Shown piece after piece: positions 41,446 to 50,300 of a stretch of DNA of 64,000 nucleotides. The translations under genes and the position numbers were made by a program. Positions within the stretch are counted from its first letter, which is position 1; the number at the start of each line of letters is the position of its first letter. The DNA comes from Erythrobacter aurantius (GTDB lineage Bacteria > Pseudomonadota > Alphaproteobacteria > Sphingomonadales > Sphingomonadaceae): the NCBI RefSeq assembly GCF_023823125.1, contig NZ_CP090949.1, forward strand, positions 1,264,001-1,328,000, written 5' to 3'. Below the pieces are notes generated by a model. The model was not told the DNA's origin and searched no databases. It was given only the letters and a program-made list of their open reading frames with translations.

Positions 41446-42792
41446 ATGACGACAGCAACGGAAATTTGCGCGAGTGCCGCCACCGGCCAGAAACGCAAAC
41501 ATTACCATGATATCGATGGCGCGCGTTCGGTGCTGATGTTCCTTTCGGTCGCGCTGCATGCGGGCACCGTCTATGCCCCGGCGCGTCCGTGGATCACCGC
41601 CAACACCGACCGAGCTGATTTCTTCGACTGGCTGATTTTCGGCATCCACCTGTTCGTGACGCCGACATTCTTCTTTGTCGGTGGGTTCTTCGCCGTGCTG
41701 TTGCTGACGCGGAGGACTCCGGCGGATTTCCTGTGGAACCGTTTCCTGCGGACGGCGGTGCCGCTGATCTTTTTCGCGCTGACATTCAACATGATCGAGC
41801 ATTACCTGCGTTGGGGCGATGCGGGGGGCGAAGGGTCGATGCTCGACTGGATCGCCAGCCCTGCCTTTGTCGAGGTCTGGGCCGGTGGCACGTGGCAATT
41901 GCACCTGTGGTTCCTCGTCAGCCTGATCCCGATGTTCCTGCTGGCTGCGGCAGTGCAGGTGGCGATCCCCAAGTCATCGCGGGTGCGCGGGTTTGCGGTG
42001 GCGCTGTCAGACCGGTTCGGCGGGCTGATCCGGGGCAGCCTGCCCTTCGCGTTCGGCCTCTTGCTCCTGGGCTTTGCCAACACCGCCAATTACGCCTCGG
42101 CTAGCCTTGTACCGGGCAGCTATGACCTCATCGCGCCGGGCTTCCAGAGCTGGTACAAGCTGACAGCGGAATTTCCGTTCTTCGTGATCGGAGTGATGGC
42201 GGCTCTGTCGCCGCGCCTGCTTGAGGCGCTGACACAGTGGCGTTGGTGGATGCCCTATGCGGCGGCGGCGGCGCTGATCCTCCAGCCTTATCCGATGGCT
42301 GATCAGGGCTATATCCTGCCCTTCGTCCGCGATTTGACGGCGTCGATCGGGGTCGACCTCGGCCCGGATCGCACCTTCGCCACGCGGCTTACGCTGCTGT
42401 TCCTCAATCAGCTGGCGATCTGGACAATCGTGCTGTTCATCCTGCAATTCTTCCATCGCTATTTCAGCGCAGGCGGACCGCGCACCACGTGGCTGGCTGA
42501 TTGCGCGCTATCGATGTACCTGTTCCACCACTGCTTCGTGTACATTTACGGCCAGATGCTGGTGCAGGTGGACTGGCCGATCTGGGTCGAATTCACCGTG
42601 CTGACGCTGGCGGCGGCGGGAACGGTGGTGGCGATCCACGAATTGCTGGTGCGGCGTTTCGCGATCTGGCGCCTGCTCGCCAATGGCAAGACCGATGTCG
42701 AACAGGTGAGGAAACAGCCGGGCCTGCTCGCGGCGTTTTTCTCGAACCCCGCCGCGAAATCGCGCCCCAGTGGCAAGCTTTCCCCAAGCTGA
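41446..42792 (+). CDS. Acyltransferase 3 family membrane protein
   Basis: A 448-residue protein with about ten membrane spans. The first span region [20 protein letters not shown] contains the arginine and histidine typical of AT3 enzymes (OafA/OpgC type), which move acyl groups onto surface glycans or other acceptors. The C-terminus is soluble and basic. The substrate cannot be told. It precedes clpP on the same strand with a 74-bp gap. Confidence 0.85.
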   Translation: MTTATEICASAATGQKRKHYHDIDGARSVLMFLSVALHAGTVYAPARPWITANTDRADFFDWLIFGIHLFVTPTFFFVGGFFAVLLLTRRTPADFLWNRFLRTAVPLIFFALTFNMIEHYLRWGDAGGEGSMLDWIASPAFVEVWAGGTWQLHLWFLVSLIPMFLLAAAVQVAIPKSSRVRGFAVALSDRFGGLIRGSLPFAFGLLLLGFANTANYASASLVPGSYDLIAPGFQSWYKLTAEFPFFVIGVMAALSPRLLEALTQWRWWMPYAAAAALILQPYPMADQGYILPFVRDLTASIGVDLGPDRTFATRLTLLFLNQLAIWTIVLFILQFFHRYFSAGGPRTTWLADCALSMYLFHHCFVYIYGQMLVQVDWPIWVEFTVLTLAAAGTVVAIHELLVRRFAIWRLLANGKTDVEQVRKQPGLLAAFFSNPAAKSRPSGKLSPS

Positions 42793-42803
42793 AGGTTAAT
42801 CCC

Positions 42804-42834
42804 CTTGAAGTCTGCGCGGCTGCGTCCGACATAG
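42804..42834 (+). promoter_or_regulatory. Possible sigma-32 promoter of clpP
   Basis: CTTGAA at 42804-42809, 17 bases, then CGACATAG at 42827-42834, close to the RpoH pattern CTTGAA / CCCCATNT. The expected start would lie about 25 bp before the clpP ATG. RpoH itself is encoded at 56839-57738. Confidence 0.4.
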
Positions 42835-42866
42835 GCGTGCAATTCAAGGACGAGGAAAAAGACCCC

Positions 42867-43571
42867 ATGATCGATCTGCTCGGCAATTCCGGCGAAACCT
42901 ATGGCACCCAGGGCCAGTTCACCCGCGATCCGCTTACCGGCGCGCTGGTGCCCGTGGTGGTGGAGCAGACCAGCCGGGGTGAACGCAGCTTCGACATCTT
43001 CAGCCGCCTGCTGCGCGAACGCATCGTGTTCGTCACCGGTCAGGTCGAAGACGGCATGGCTTCGCTGATCACGGCCCAGCTGCTGTTCCTCGAAAGCGAA
43101 AACCCGTCCAAGCCGATCAGCATGTACATCAATTCACCCGGTGGGGTGGTGACGGCCGGCATGGCGATCCACGACACGATGCAGTACATCAAGCCGCGCG
43201 TGTCGACGGTGTGCATGGGGCAGGCCGCTTCGATGGGCAGCTTCCTGCTGGCTGCTGGTGAGCCGGGCATGCGCGTCGCGCTCCCCAATGCGCGGATCAT
43301 GATCCACCAGCCTTCGGGCGGTGCGCGCGGCATGGCTTCGGATATCGAAATCCAGGCCCGCGAAATCCTGCGCATCAAGGCGCGGATGAACGACCTTTAC
43401 GTCAAATACACCGGCCAGAGCCTTGAAGAGATCGAAAAGGCGATGGACCGCGATACCTTCCTCGAAGCGGAAGAAGCCAAGAAATTCGGCCTGGTCGACA
43501 AGGTATTCGAAACCCGCCCCGAAACCGAGGAATCGGACGGCGAAGAAGGTTCGGGCGGCGCTCCTGAATAA
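42867..43571 (+). CDS. clpP: ATP-dependent Clp protease proteolytic subunit
   Basis: A 234-residue serine protease forming the tetradecameric barrel served by ClpX. S122 (GQAASMG), H147 (IMIHQPSGG) and D196 (DRDTFL) form the triad. The N-terminal leader is about 25 residues longer than E. coli's mature form and the C-terminus is Glu/Gly-rich. ATG 42867 has a GAGGAAAAA site. clpX follows after 263 bp. Confidence 0.96.
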   Translation: MIDLLGNSGETYGTQGQFTRDPLTGALVPVVVEQTSRGERSFDIFSRLLRERIVFVTGQVEDGMASLITAQLLFLESENPSKPISMYINSPGGVVTAGMAIHDTMQYIKPRVSTVCMGQAASMGSFLLAAGEPGMRVALPNARIMIHQPSGGARGMASDIEIQAREILRIKARMNDLYVKYTGQSLEEIEKAMDRDTFLEAEEAKKFGLVDKVFETRPETEESDGEEGSGGAPE

Positions 43572-43613
43572 GGCTGGCCGGATTAAGCCTGGCCGGAATA
43601 ACGCTGGCCAATA
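43569..43613 (+). repeat. Three 15-bp repeats, each starting with an in-frame stop, at the clpP end
   Basis: Units begin at 43569 (the clpP stop), 43584 and 43599, each TAA followed by NNCTGGCCGGAW or a near match. The whole repeat keeps the clpP frame, so three stops lie in register. The remaining clpP-clpX gap holds a promoter-like sequence at 43750. Confidence 0.6.
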
Positions 43614-43749
43614 GCGCCAGTGGCGGCGCGTTCATGCGCGTCGTACCATCCGCCCCGGATCGGGACGCTGGCGTGAACAACGCCCGGCGATGCTTGCAAG
43701 TGGTGCACGAAAACCACTTAACCGGAGCCAAAAAACCGTGCCTCGCGAG

Positions 43750-43777
43750 TTGATTCATCTGGCGGCGAGGATAATGT
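43750..43777 (+). promoter_or_regulatory. Probable sigma-70 promoter of clpX
   Basis: TTGATT at 43750-43755, 16 bases, TAATGT at 43772-43777, 58 bp before the clpX ATG. Confidence 0.45.
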
Positions 43778-43834
43778 TAGCGAATCCTGCGGTAGGATGC
43801 CCACAATCCGCCGCCGGATTCGAGGATTACAGGA

Positions 43835-45097
43835 ATGACCAAATTGAGCGGATCTGACAGCAAGAGCACTCTGTATTGCAGCTTCTGCGGGAAGTCGCAG
43901 CACGAAGTGCGCAAGCTTATCGCCGGCCCCACCGTGTTCATCTGTGATGAATGCGTCGAGCTGTGCAACGACATCATCCGCGAAGAGACCAAGGCCGGGA
44001 TCGCCGGCAAGAAGGAAGGCGAAGTGCCGACCCCTTCGGAAATCTTCGCCACGCTCAACGATTACGTGATTGGCCAGAATTCGGCCAAGCGCAATCTCTC
44101 GGTCGCGGTTCACAACCACTACAAGCGCCTGAAGCACAGCGGCAAGGCCGACGGGGTGGAACTGGCCAAGTCGAACATCCTGCTGGTCGGCCCGACGGGT
44201 ACCGGCAAGACTCTGCTGGCGCAGACGCTGGCGCGCACTTTCGACGTGCCCTTCACCATGGCCGATGCCACCACGCTGACCGAAGCGGGTTACGTGGGTG
44301 AAGACGTCGAAAACATCATTCTCAAGCTGCTGCAAGCCTCCGACTACAACGTCGAAAAGGCGCAGCATGGCATCGTCTACATCGACGAAATCGACAAGAT
44401 CACGCGCAAGGCGGAAAATCCCTCTATCACCCGCGACGTGTCGGGCGAAGGCGTGCAGCAGGCGCTGCTCAAGCTGATGGAAGGCACCACGGCTAGCGTC
44501 CCGCCGCAGGGCGGTCGCAAGCATCCGCAGCAGGAATTCCTGCAGGTCGACACCACCAACATCCTGTTCATCTGCGGCGGCGCCTTCGCCGGTCTGGACA
44601 AGATCATTGCCGACCGTCTGCAGAAGCGTTCGATCGGCTTCGGCGCGCATGTCGCCGACCCGGAAAAGCGCAAGGTTGGCGAACTGCTTGAAAAGAGCGA
44701 GCCGGAAGACCTGCTGAAATTCGGTCTCATCCCCGAATTCGTCGGTCGTCTGCCGGTGATCGCGACGCTGCACGATCTCGACGTCGATGCACTGATCACG
44801 ATCCTGACCGAACCTAAGAACGCGCTGGTCAAGCAGTACAAGAAGCTGTTCGAGCTTGAAGACGTCGAGCTGACCTTCACCGACGAAGCGTTGAAGGCGG
44901 TGGCCGAACGCGCGATCAAGCGCAAGACCGGCGCACGCGGCCTGCGTTCCATCGTCGAAGCGATCCTGCTCGACACGATGTTCGACCTGCCCGACATGGA
45001 AGGCGTCACCGAAATCGTCGTCGATGCCGAAGTGGTCGAAGGCAAGAAGGACCCGATCCGCGTCCACGGTGGCGAGGCGAAGGAAGAAGCGGCCTGA
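43835..45097 (+). CDS. clpX: ClpX unfoldase ATPase
   Basis: The AAA+ partner of ClpP. The 420-residue protein has the N-terminal zinc domain (C15, C18, C37, C40), Walker A GPTGTGKT, the GYVGEDVE pore loop, Walker [10 protein letters not shown], and sensor GARGLRSI. Its stop shares a base with the next gene's start (TGATG). Confidence 0.97.
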   Translation: MTKLSGSDSKSTLYCSFCGKSQHEVRKLIAGPTVFICDECVELCNDIIREETKAGIAGKKEGEVPTPSEIFATLNDYVIGQNSAKRNLSVAVHNHYKRLKHSGKADGVELAKSNILLVGPTGTGKTLLAQTLARTFDVPFTMADATTLTEAGYVGEDVENIILKLLQASDYNVEKAQHGIVYIDEIDKITRKAENPSITRDVSGEGVQQALLKLMEGTTASVPPQGGRKHPQQEFLQVDTTNILFICGGAFAGLDKIIADRLQKRSIGFGAHVADPEKRKVGELLEKSEPEDLLKFGLIPEFVGRLPVIATLHDLDVDALITILTEPKNALVKQYKKLFELEDVELTFTDEALKAVAERAIKRKTGARGLRSIVEAILLDTMFDLPDMEGVTEIVVDAEVVEGKKDPIRVHGGEAKEEAA

Positions 45098-45441
45098 TGA
45101 GCATCAGTTTCGGCACTGTAGCGATCGTTTTGGTCGCCATTGTGCTGCTGTTGCTTTCAGGTGTCTGGACCGATCGGACGTACAGCCGTTTCAGCGAACT
45201 GCCTGGTCATTACGATTTCAGGGGGCGGGCCACGCGAATGGCTCCGCGCCGGACGATGGCCTGGCTACTGCCGCTGACTTTCTCGCTTATGCTTGCGGCG
45301 ATGGGCGTCGCCATGGCCATGCTCCCTGCCGATGTTCAGAACAGCCCGGATGCCGGCCTGGTTATCGCCAGCATCACCTTGCTTGGCGCGCAGGGGCTGG
45401 TGCTGTGGCTGCTTGATCGCTGGGCAGCCGGGCAAGCTTGA
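45097..45441 (+). CDS. Small hypothetical membrane protein
   Basis: A 114-residue protein with three predicted spans (about 5-22, 54-76 and 85-106) and a short soluble loop with [18 protein letters not shown] between the first two. That loop resembles DUF1648-type proteins but too weakly to assign. The ATG overlaps the clpX stop by one base, so it is co-translated with clpX. Confidence 0.7.
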   Translation: MSISFGTVAIVLVAIVLLLLSGVWTDRTYSRFSELPGHYDFRGRATRMAPRRTMAWLLPLTFSLMLAAMGVAMAMLPADVQNSPDAGLVIASITLLGAQGLVLWLLDRWAAGQA

Positions 45442-45496
45442 CGGAACGCGTACCTCTCCGTTGCTTTCGCAACAGGGCGGGCCGTAATGGGCGCCC

Positions 45497-46192
45497 ATGA
45501 AAACCATCGGCATCATCGGCGGAATGAGCTGGGAAAGCTCGGCGCAATATTACGCGATCATCAACCGGGCGGTGCGCGATCGGCTCGGCCCATCGCATTC
45601 GGCGAAGATCCTGCTCCACAGCCTCGATTTCGGACCCATCGCCGCGTTTCAGGCTGCGGGGGAGTGGGACCGGCTGGGCGAGATCATGGCGGACAGCGCA
45701 AGGGCGCTGGAGGCGGGCGGGGCGGATTGCATCGTCATCGCCACCAACACGATGCACAAGCTGGCAGACCGCGTCGAAGCGGCAACCGCCCTGCCGCTGC
45801 TGCATATCGCCGATGCAACCGGGGCTGCCATCGTGGCAGAGGGCCATGCCAGGGTTGCGCTGCTCGGCACCGGCTTCACCATGGAGCAGGATTTCCTGAA
45901 AGCCCGCCTTGCCGAACGCCACGGGCTCGAAATCATCATACCCGACGCCAAAGACCGGGGCGAGGTCCACCGGGTGATCTACGAGGAACTCATCGCGGGT
46001 AAGATTCTGAAATCATCACGCGATGCCTATTGCGGCATAATCACCCGGCTGTCCGCGCGCGGGGCGCAAGCGGTGATTTTCGGCTGCACCGAGATCGGCC
46101 TGCTGCTTTCTGCTGATGACAGCCTTTTACCCGTGTTCGACACGACATGGCTACACGCCCGCGCGGCGGCCGAATTCGCACTGAAGCCCTAG
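45497..46192 (+). CDS. Aspartate/glutamate racemase with Thr/Cys active site
   Basis: A 231-residue racemase-fold protein. The two catalytic positions are T83 (IATNTMHK) and C197 (FGCTEIG). Most relatives use two cysteines, but the E. coli L-Asp/Glu-specific racemase has exactly Thr83/Cys197, so a one-sided L-specific enzyme is likely. The N-terminus (GIIGGMSWESSAQYY) is typical. It may supply D-amino acids or recycle L-forms; no pathway neighbour is present. Confidence 0.9.
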   Translation: MKTIGIIGGMSWESSAQYYAIINRAVRDRLGPSHSAKILLHSLDFGPIAAFQAAGEWDRLGEIMADSARALEAGGADCIVIATNTMHKLADRVEAATALPLLHIADATGAAIVAEGHARVALLGTGFTMEQDFLKARLAERHGLEIIIPDAKDRGEVHRVIYEELIAGKILKSSRDAYCGIITRLSARGAQAVIFGCTEIGLLLSADDSLLPVFDTTWLHARAAAEFALKP

Positions 46193-46491
46193 ACGCTTTC
46201 CTACTTGGCCTGCTTCGTGCCATGACCATGTACGAAGGAGCGAAAAATTCTTTAAAATAGGATAAGTGTCAACTTCGCTTTGCGGCCCGTTTTCCTCATC
46301 ATATCAGTCCTTTGATTGGGGAAACCGCGATCGTCACGATGTCGGCTTTGTCAACTTCCTGCGCAGGTGCAGCATCGCTGTGAAAGCTAAACCCCGCCCG
46401 GCCTGGAGGATTGGCCGGACGGGGTCGGGACGTGGCGGGCCCAAGGGTGGGAGGGGAACGGCGGGCCGCGCCAACTGAAAACAGCTACGGA
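46193..46491. other. Gene-free stretch with a strong hairpin
   Basis: The 299-bp interval between the racemase and the fasciclin gene (convergent) contains an AT-rich patch near 46245-46268 and a 13-bp stem ACCCCGCCCGGCC / GGCCGGACGGGGT (46391-46425, one mismatch), probably a shared terminator. No convincing gene is seen. Confidence 0.55.
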
Positions 46492-47055
46492 TCAGCCCGG
46501 CAGAAAGACGCCGTCGGTGACGTGAATTACGCCGTTTGAGGTATCGACATCGGCCTGCGTCACGGCAGTGGCGCGTCCGGCGGCATCGGTGATGACGATG
46601 GTGTCACCCGAAAGGCGCGCGGTGAGAGTGCCGCCTGCCACGGTCTCGATGGTGGCTTCGCCGCCCTTGGACTTGATCAGGGTGGTCAGGTCGCTCGCCG
46701 TGACCCGCCCTGCGACCGCGTGATAGGTCAGGATGCCGGTTAGCGTGCCCTTGTTTTCCGGCTTCACCAGAGTGGCGACGGTGCCTTCGGGCAGCTTGGC
46801 AAAGGCGGTGTCGGTCGGGGCGAAGATGGTGAAGGGGCCAGGGCTGGAAAGCGTTTCGACCAGACCGGCGGCCTGCACTGCGGCAACCAGCGTCTGATGC
46901 ACGCCGGTGCTGACGGCGGTTTCGACGATGTTCGGTGTCTGCGCCTGGCTGGCGTGATGGTGCTGGTGATTATGCGCTGTTGCCGGGGTGATGGCAGCGA
47001 TGGCGGCAGCGGCGGCAAACAGGCTGGTCTTGATGGTCTTGGTAGGGACAGGCAT
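46492..47055 (-). CDS. Exported fasciclin (FAS1) domain protein
   Basis: A 187-residue protein: signal peptide (about 1-28, ending TAHN), a His-rich stretch (HNHQHHH, about 28-34) and one FAS1 domain with the H1 motif FTIFAPTDTAFAKLP and H2-like GVIHVTDGVFLPG, plus LTYHAVAGRVTASDL. FAS1 domains mediate adhesion. It is co-directional with a SigK/RskA-like pair. In Mycobacterium, SigK and RskA control the FAS1 proteins MPT70 and MPT83, so this gene is the probable target. The His cluster could bind metal, and a CDF metal exporter is in the same cluster. Confidence 0.9.
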   Translation of the reverse strand: MPVPTKTIKTSLFAAAAAIAAITPATAHNHQHHHASQAQTPNIVETAVSTGVHQTLVAAVQAAGLVETLSSPGPFTIFAPTDTAFAKLPEGTVATLVKPENKGTLTGILTYHAVAGRVTASDLTTLIKSKGGEATIETVAGGTLTARLSGDTIVITDAAGRATAVTQADVDTSNGVIHVTDGVFLPG

Positions 47056-47101
47056 TGGGATCTCCTTGGTTAAGGCAAGCCCTCCCGATCTTGCGCAAGA
47101 G

Positions 47102-47128
47102 CTACGACACCGCTGGCATGAGGGATGC
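47102..47128 (-). promoter_or_regulatory. Candidate ECF promoter of the fasciclin gene
   Basis: On the minus strand GCATCC (47128-47123), 16 bases, CGTAG (47106-47102), about 40 bp before the start codon after allowing for the transcript start. The -35 resembles the CCATCC reported for SigK promoters. Low certainty from a single site. Confidence 0.3.
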
Positions 47129-47204
47129 ACTGCTTCTGCATTTGTTTGAAAAATTTCGCGAAAGTGCCGTGAAGCGGTTTCGGCAAGCGGCAGGCCGAGC
47201 GGTC

Positions 47205-47978
47205 TTAAACCTGCGAGAACGCGCCTTGAGCCACCACCGGGCCGGCATCCTGACCTTCGGGTTTGCCCCCGATGGGCTCACGCGTCAGCACCAGCCCGAC
47301 GCCGCTTGAAAGGTTGCGGGTCACGTCCTCGGGCAGGTCCATGCGGGCGACCGCTCCCGGTGTCACCACGCCAAGCGATTGCAGCGCGCTGCCATCGGCA
47401 GGCACCAGCCACAATTCGTGATCATGCACTCCGTCCGCCGTCAGCCCGATCGCGCCGACCAGCATCTCGCCGGTTTCGGGAATGTAGGTGACGTCGAGCC
47501 GCAGTCCGGCATCGCCAATCGGAACCTGTGCGACCAGAGGATTACTGACCGCAAGCTGCGGAGCGCCGGTGGGCGCCGGATCTGGCGCGGCCTGCGGCCC
47601 AAGCACGAGCACTGCCAGCAGCACAGCCGCCGCCGCAGAAGTGATCGCAGCGGTCCATTGCCAGCGCCGCGCGCGTGCCTGCGCCTTTGCAAGTTCGAAT
47701 GCCACGACTTCGCCGCCGGTCCCGGCTGCGGGCGCATTCAGTGCTGCGGCTATGCCTTGCCACACATGCGCGCCGGGTTCGGCACCGGCGATATCGTCAG
47801 TCCAAGGCGCGAACCAGTTGTCCCACCATTGCTTGCGCCATGCAAAATTCGGATCGCTCGCATATTTGCCGCGCGCGTCGAGCAGTTCCTCGCCTTCGAG
47901 CAGGCCCAGCGCCCATTCCGCCGCGATCATCGGATCGTCGCGGTCGATATCTTCGGGGGTCTTGTCCGTATCGCTCAT
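47205..47978 (-). CDS. RskA-family anti-sigma factor
   Basis: A 257-residue protein. The cytoplasmic N-terminus includes AAEWALGLLEGEE (18-31), typical of RskA/ChrR-like anti-sigma domains; a membrane span lies at about 108-128; the periplasmic C-terminal domain of 125 residues (LWLVPADG, SLGVVTPG) is the RskA domain. It overlaps the sigma gene by 4 bp. The expected role is membrane sequestration of that sigma factor until cleaved. Confidence 0.88.
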   Translation of the reverse strand: MSDTDKTPEDIDRDDPMIAAEWALGLLEGEELLDARGKYASDPNFAWRKQWWDNWFAPWTDDIAGAEPGAHVWQGIAAALNAPAAGTGGEVVAFELAKAQARARRWQWTAAITSAAAAVLLAVLVLGPQAAPDPAPTGAPQLAVSNPLVAQVPIGDAGLRLDVTYIPETGEMLVGAIGLTADGVHDHELWLVPADGSALQSLGVVTPGAVARMDLPEDVTRNLSSGVGLVLTREPIGGKPEGQDAGPVVAQGAFSQV

Positions 47979-48562
47979 GACGCCTCACTCGCTTCCAGAC
48001 AGGCGCGCAGTCTTTGCAGGCCGCGGCGGATCCAGCTTTTCATCGTGCCGAGCGGCACATCGGCAGCTTCGGCCAGCTGGGCATAGGTGTAGCCTTCGAA
48101 AAAGGCCGAGCGGATGTGCGCGGCGGTGTTTTCGTCCAGCTTTGAAAGGCACTGATGGATTTGCGCAGTCCGTTCCGCATCAACCAGCAGCGCGTCTGCC
48201 AGCGGTGCTTCGTCGGGAAGCGGCAGGGCTTCTTCCACCGGCACCGCTCCGCTGCGGACCTTGCCCGTGCGCAGCCGGTCAACCGCCCGGTTGCGCGCAA
48301 AGGTCGCCAGCCACGAAATCGGGCTCGCCCGCGTGGGATCGTATCGGTCGGCGCGTTGCCACAGATTGATGTAGACGTCCTGCAAGGCGTCCTCGGCTTC
48401 CTTTCTGTCGCCCAAGATACGCAGGCATATGCCAAACAGTTTCACCCGCGTCGCAGCGTAGATTTCCTCAAGCGCCGCGCTATCGCCATCGGCAAGACGC
48501 ACCATGGCATCGCGCAGCCGCTCACGTGCGATCGTTGCCGGATCAGTGCGCCCGTCGGCCAT
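47975..48562 (-). CDS. ECF sigma factor, SigK-like
   Basis: A 195-residue sigma factor with region 2 (KEAEDALQDVYINLWQRA, ISWLATFARNRAVDRLR) and region 4 (SAFFEGYTYAQLAEAADVPLGTMKSWIRRGLQRLR). The FEGYTYAQLAEA and LGTMKSWIRRGL patterns and RskA partner fit the SigK-type ECF group. ATG 48562 shares one base with the CDF transporter stop (TGATG), an unusually tight link to a metal exporter. Confidence 0.9.
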   Translation of the reverse strand: MADGRTDPATIARERLRDAMVRLADGDSAALEEIYAATRVKLFGICLRILGDRKEAEDALQDVYINLWQRADRYDPTRASPISWLATFARNRAVDRLRTGKVRSGAVPVEEALPLPDEAPLADALLVDAERTAQIHQCLSKLDENTAAHIRSAFFEGYTYAQLAEAADVPLGTMKSWIRRGLQRLRACLEASEAS

Positions 48563-49515
48563 CAGCAATCGGCCTTGCACGCGTGCGGCCAATTGCCGCG
48601 TTCCACCTGAATCGTGGCATGGCCGATGCCGAACCGATCTTCGAGATCGTGGGCGATGGCGTGCAGGAATTCATCCGAAGCCGGCCCGTCAGGCATGACG
48701 AGATGCGCGGTCAGCGCCGTTTCCGTTGTCGACATTGGCCAGATATGCAGATCGTGCACCGCGCTCACCCCTTCGAGCCCAGCCAGATGCGCGCGCACTT
48801 CGGCCACGTCAATCCTTGCAGGAACTGCAAGCAAGCCCAGCCTGATGCTGTCCTTGGCCAGACCCCAGGTACCCCAGGCGATCATCGCGACAATGGCAAA
48901 ACTGACCAGCGGATCGATCCACCACAGGCCGGTGAACAGGATGGCAATCCCGGCCACCACCACGCCCACAGATACCAGCGCATCGGCGGCCATGTGGAGA
49001 TAGGCGCCGCGGATGTTGAGATCATCCTGCCCGCGCAGGAACAGCAGCGCGGTGGCGGTGTTGATGACGACGCCGATCCCGGCGACGATGATGATCACCA
49101 TCCCCTGCGGTTCGCTTGGCTCGAACAGGCGATGCGCGGTTTCGAACAGGATCGCCCCGATCGCGAAGGCCAGCAGCAACGCATTGGCGATGGCAGCGAG
49201 TATGGTCGAGCTCTTGAAACCGTAGGTGTATCGATCGCTGGGCGCGCGCTTGGCTGCGAGATTGGCCGCCCAAGCCAGCAGCAGCGCGAGCACGTCGGAC
49301 AGATTATGCCCTGCGTCGGCCACCAGCGCCATTGAATCGTAAAGGAAGCCGAATGTCGCCTCGACCGCGACGAAGGCTGAATTGAGCACGATGCCGATGA
49401 CAAAGGCGGGGCCGTAATCGACCGGCGCATGATGATGGCCGTGATGATCATGCAGGCCGTGGCAATCGCTGTCGGCGTGGGAATGCCCGTGATGATGTGC
49501 TTGTGCGTGACCCAT
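48562..49515 (-). CDS. Cation diffusion facilitator (Zn/Co/Cd efflux)
   Basis: A 317-residue CDF transporter. A His-rich N-terminus (about 3-31) precedes six spans. Metal-site residues are visible in MALVADAGHNLSDVLAL (span 2) and HMAADALVSVGVV (span 5), the HxxxD and HxxxD pairs typical of zinc exporters; a C-terminal cytoplasmic domain follows. It exports divalent metal by proton exchange. It lies 5 bp after mtgA and overlaps the sigma gene. Confidence 0.92.
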   Translation of the reverse strand: MGHAQAHHHGHSHADSDCHGLHDHHGHHHAPVDYGPAFVIGIVLNSAFVAVEATFGFLYDSMALVADAGHNLSDVLALLLAWAANLAAKRAPSDRYTYGFKSSTILAAIANALLLAFAIGAILFETAHRLFEPSEPQGMVIIIVAGIGVVINTATALLFLRGQDDLNIRGAYLHMAADALVSVGVVVAGIAILFTGLWWIDPLVSFAIVAMIAWGTWGLAKDSIRLGLLAVPARIDVAEVRAHLAGLEGVSAVHDLHIWPMSTTETALTAHLVMPDGPASDEFLHAIAHDLEDRFGIGHATIQVERGNWPHACKADC

Positions 49516-49520
49516 AGACG

Positions 49521-50204
49521 TCAATCGTAGACGCAGTCGTCGAGCCCGTCACCCTTTACGACATTGATGCGGCGTTCCACGCTGTTGCCGTGCCGGGCGA
49601 GCCAGCCGCCCGGATTGCGCACCGCGCGCTTCTTGGGTTGGGGCAGGGCGACTGCCATGCGGCTGGCTTCGTCAGGGGAAAGGCGGGCGGCGCTCTTGCC
49701 GAAATACCGCTGTGCGCCGGCCTCCGCGCCATAGGTGCCGATGCCGGTCTCAGCGACGTTGAGATAGACTTCCATGATCCGCCGCTTGCCCCAGACCGCT
49801 TCGATCCAGAAGGTAAACCACGCCTCCAGCCCCTTTCGGAAATAGCCGCCGCCTTGCCAAAGAAAGACATTCTTGGCGGTTTGCTGGCTGATGGTGGAGC
49901 CGCCCCGGATGCGCCCGCCTTCGGCGTTTTCGCGCGCGGCCTGTTCGATTGCTTCGGTGTCAAAGCCCCAATGGGTGCAGAACTTGGAATCCTCCGCCGC
50001 AATCACTGCTGCGACCAGGTTGGGATCGATATTGTCGAGGCTCTCCCAATCCTTGGTGATGCCGTTTTCATCCATCAGCATTGTCGCCGTGACGGGTACG
50101 GGAACCCATTTGAACACCAGCACCAGCAGCAGGCTGATGCCGATGAACCACAGGATTGCCTGAGCAAGAATGCGCGCGATGCGAAGCGGGAGCGGACGGT
50201 CCAT
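49521..50204 (-). CDS. mtgA: Monofunctional peptidoglycan transglycosylase
   Basis: A 227-residue GT51 enzyme that polymerises lipid II glycan strands. One N-terminal span (about 14-33) anchors it. The family motifs are VAAVIAAEDSKFCTHWGFD (containing the catalytic glutamate), GGSTISQQTAKN and KRRIMEVYLNVAETG. ATG 50204 is the start; longer frames are shadows. It heads the minus-strand run mtgA, CDF, sigma, anti-sigma. Confidence 0.95.
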   Translation of the reverse strand: MDRPLPLRIARILAQAILWFIGISLLLVLVFKWVPVPVTATMLMDENGITKDWESLDNIDPNLVAAVIAAEDSKFCTHWGFDTEAIEQAARENAEGGRIRGGSTISQQTAKNVFLWQGGGYFRKGLEAWFTFWIEAVWGKRRIMEVYLNVAETGIGTYGAEAGAQRYFGKSAARLSPDEASRMAVALPQPKKRAVRNPGGWLARHGNSVERRINVVKGDGLDDCVYD

Positions 50205-50300
50205 GACGCCGCAAATACGCTGGCAGGAAAGACGCTGCAAACACTTGTTGTATGGCCGCGGTGAGCGTGCTTCTATGCGGCCAAACAGGGGAATTTGACC

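Noticed and set aside
46266..46478. 70-residue plus-strand ORF
   Set aside because: No ribosome site, covers the hairpin, and its Arg/Gly-rich composition is that of non-coding GC-rich DNA.
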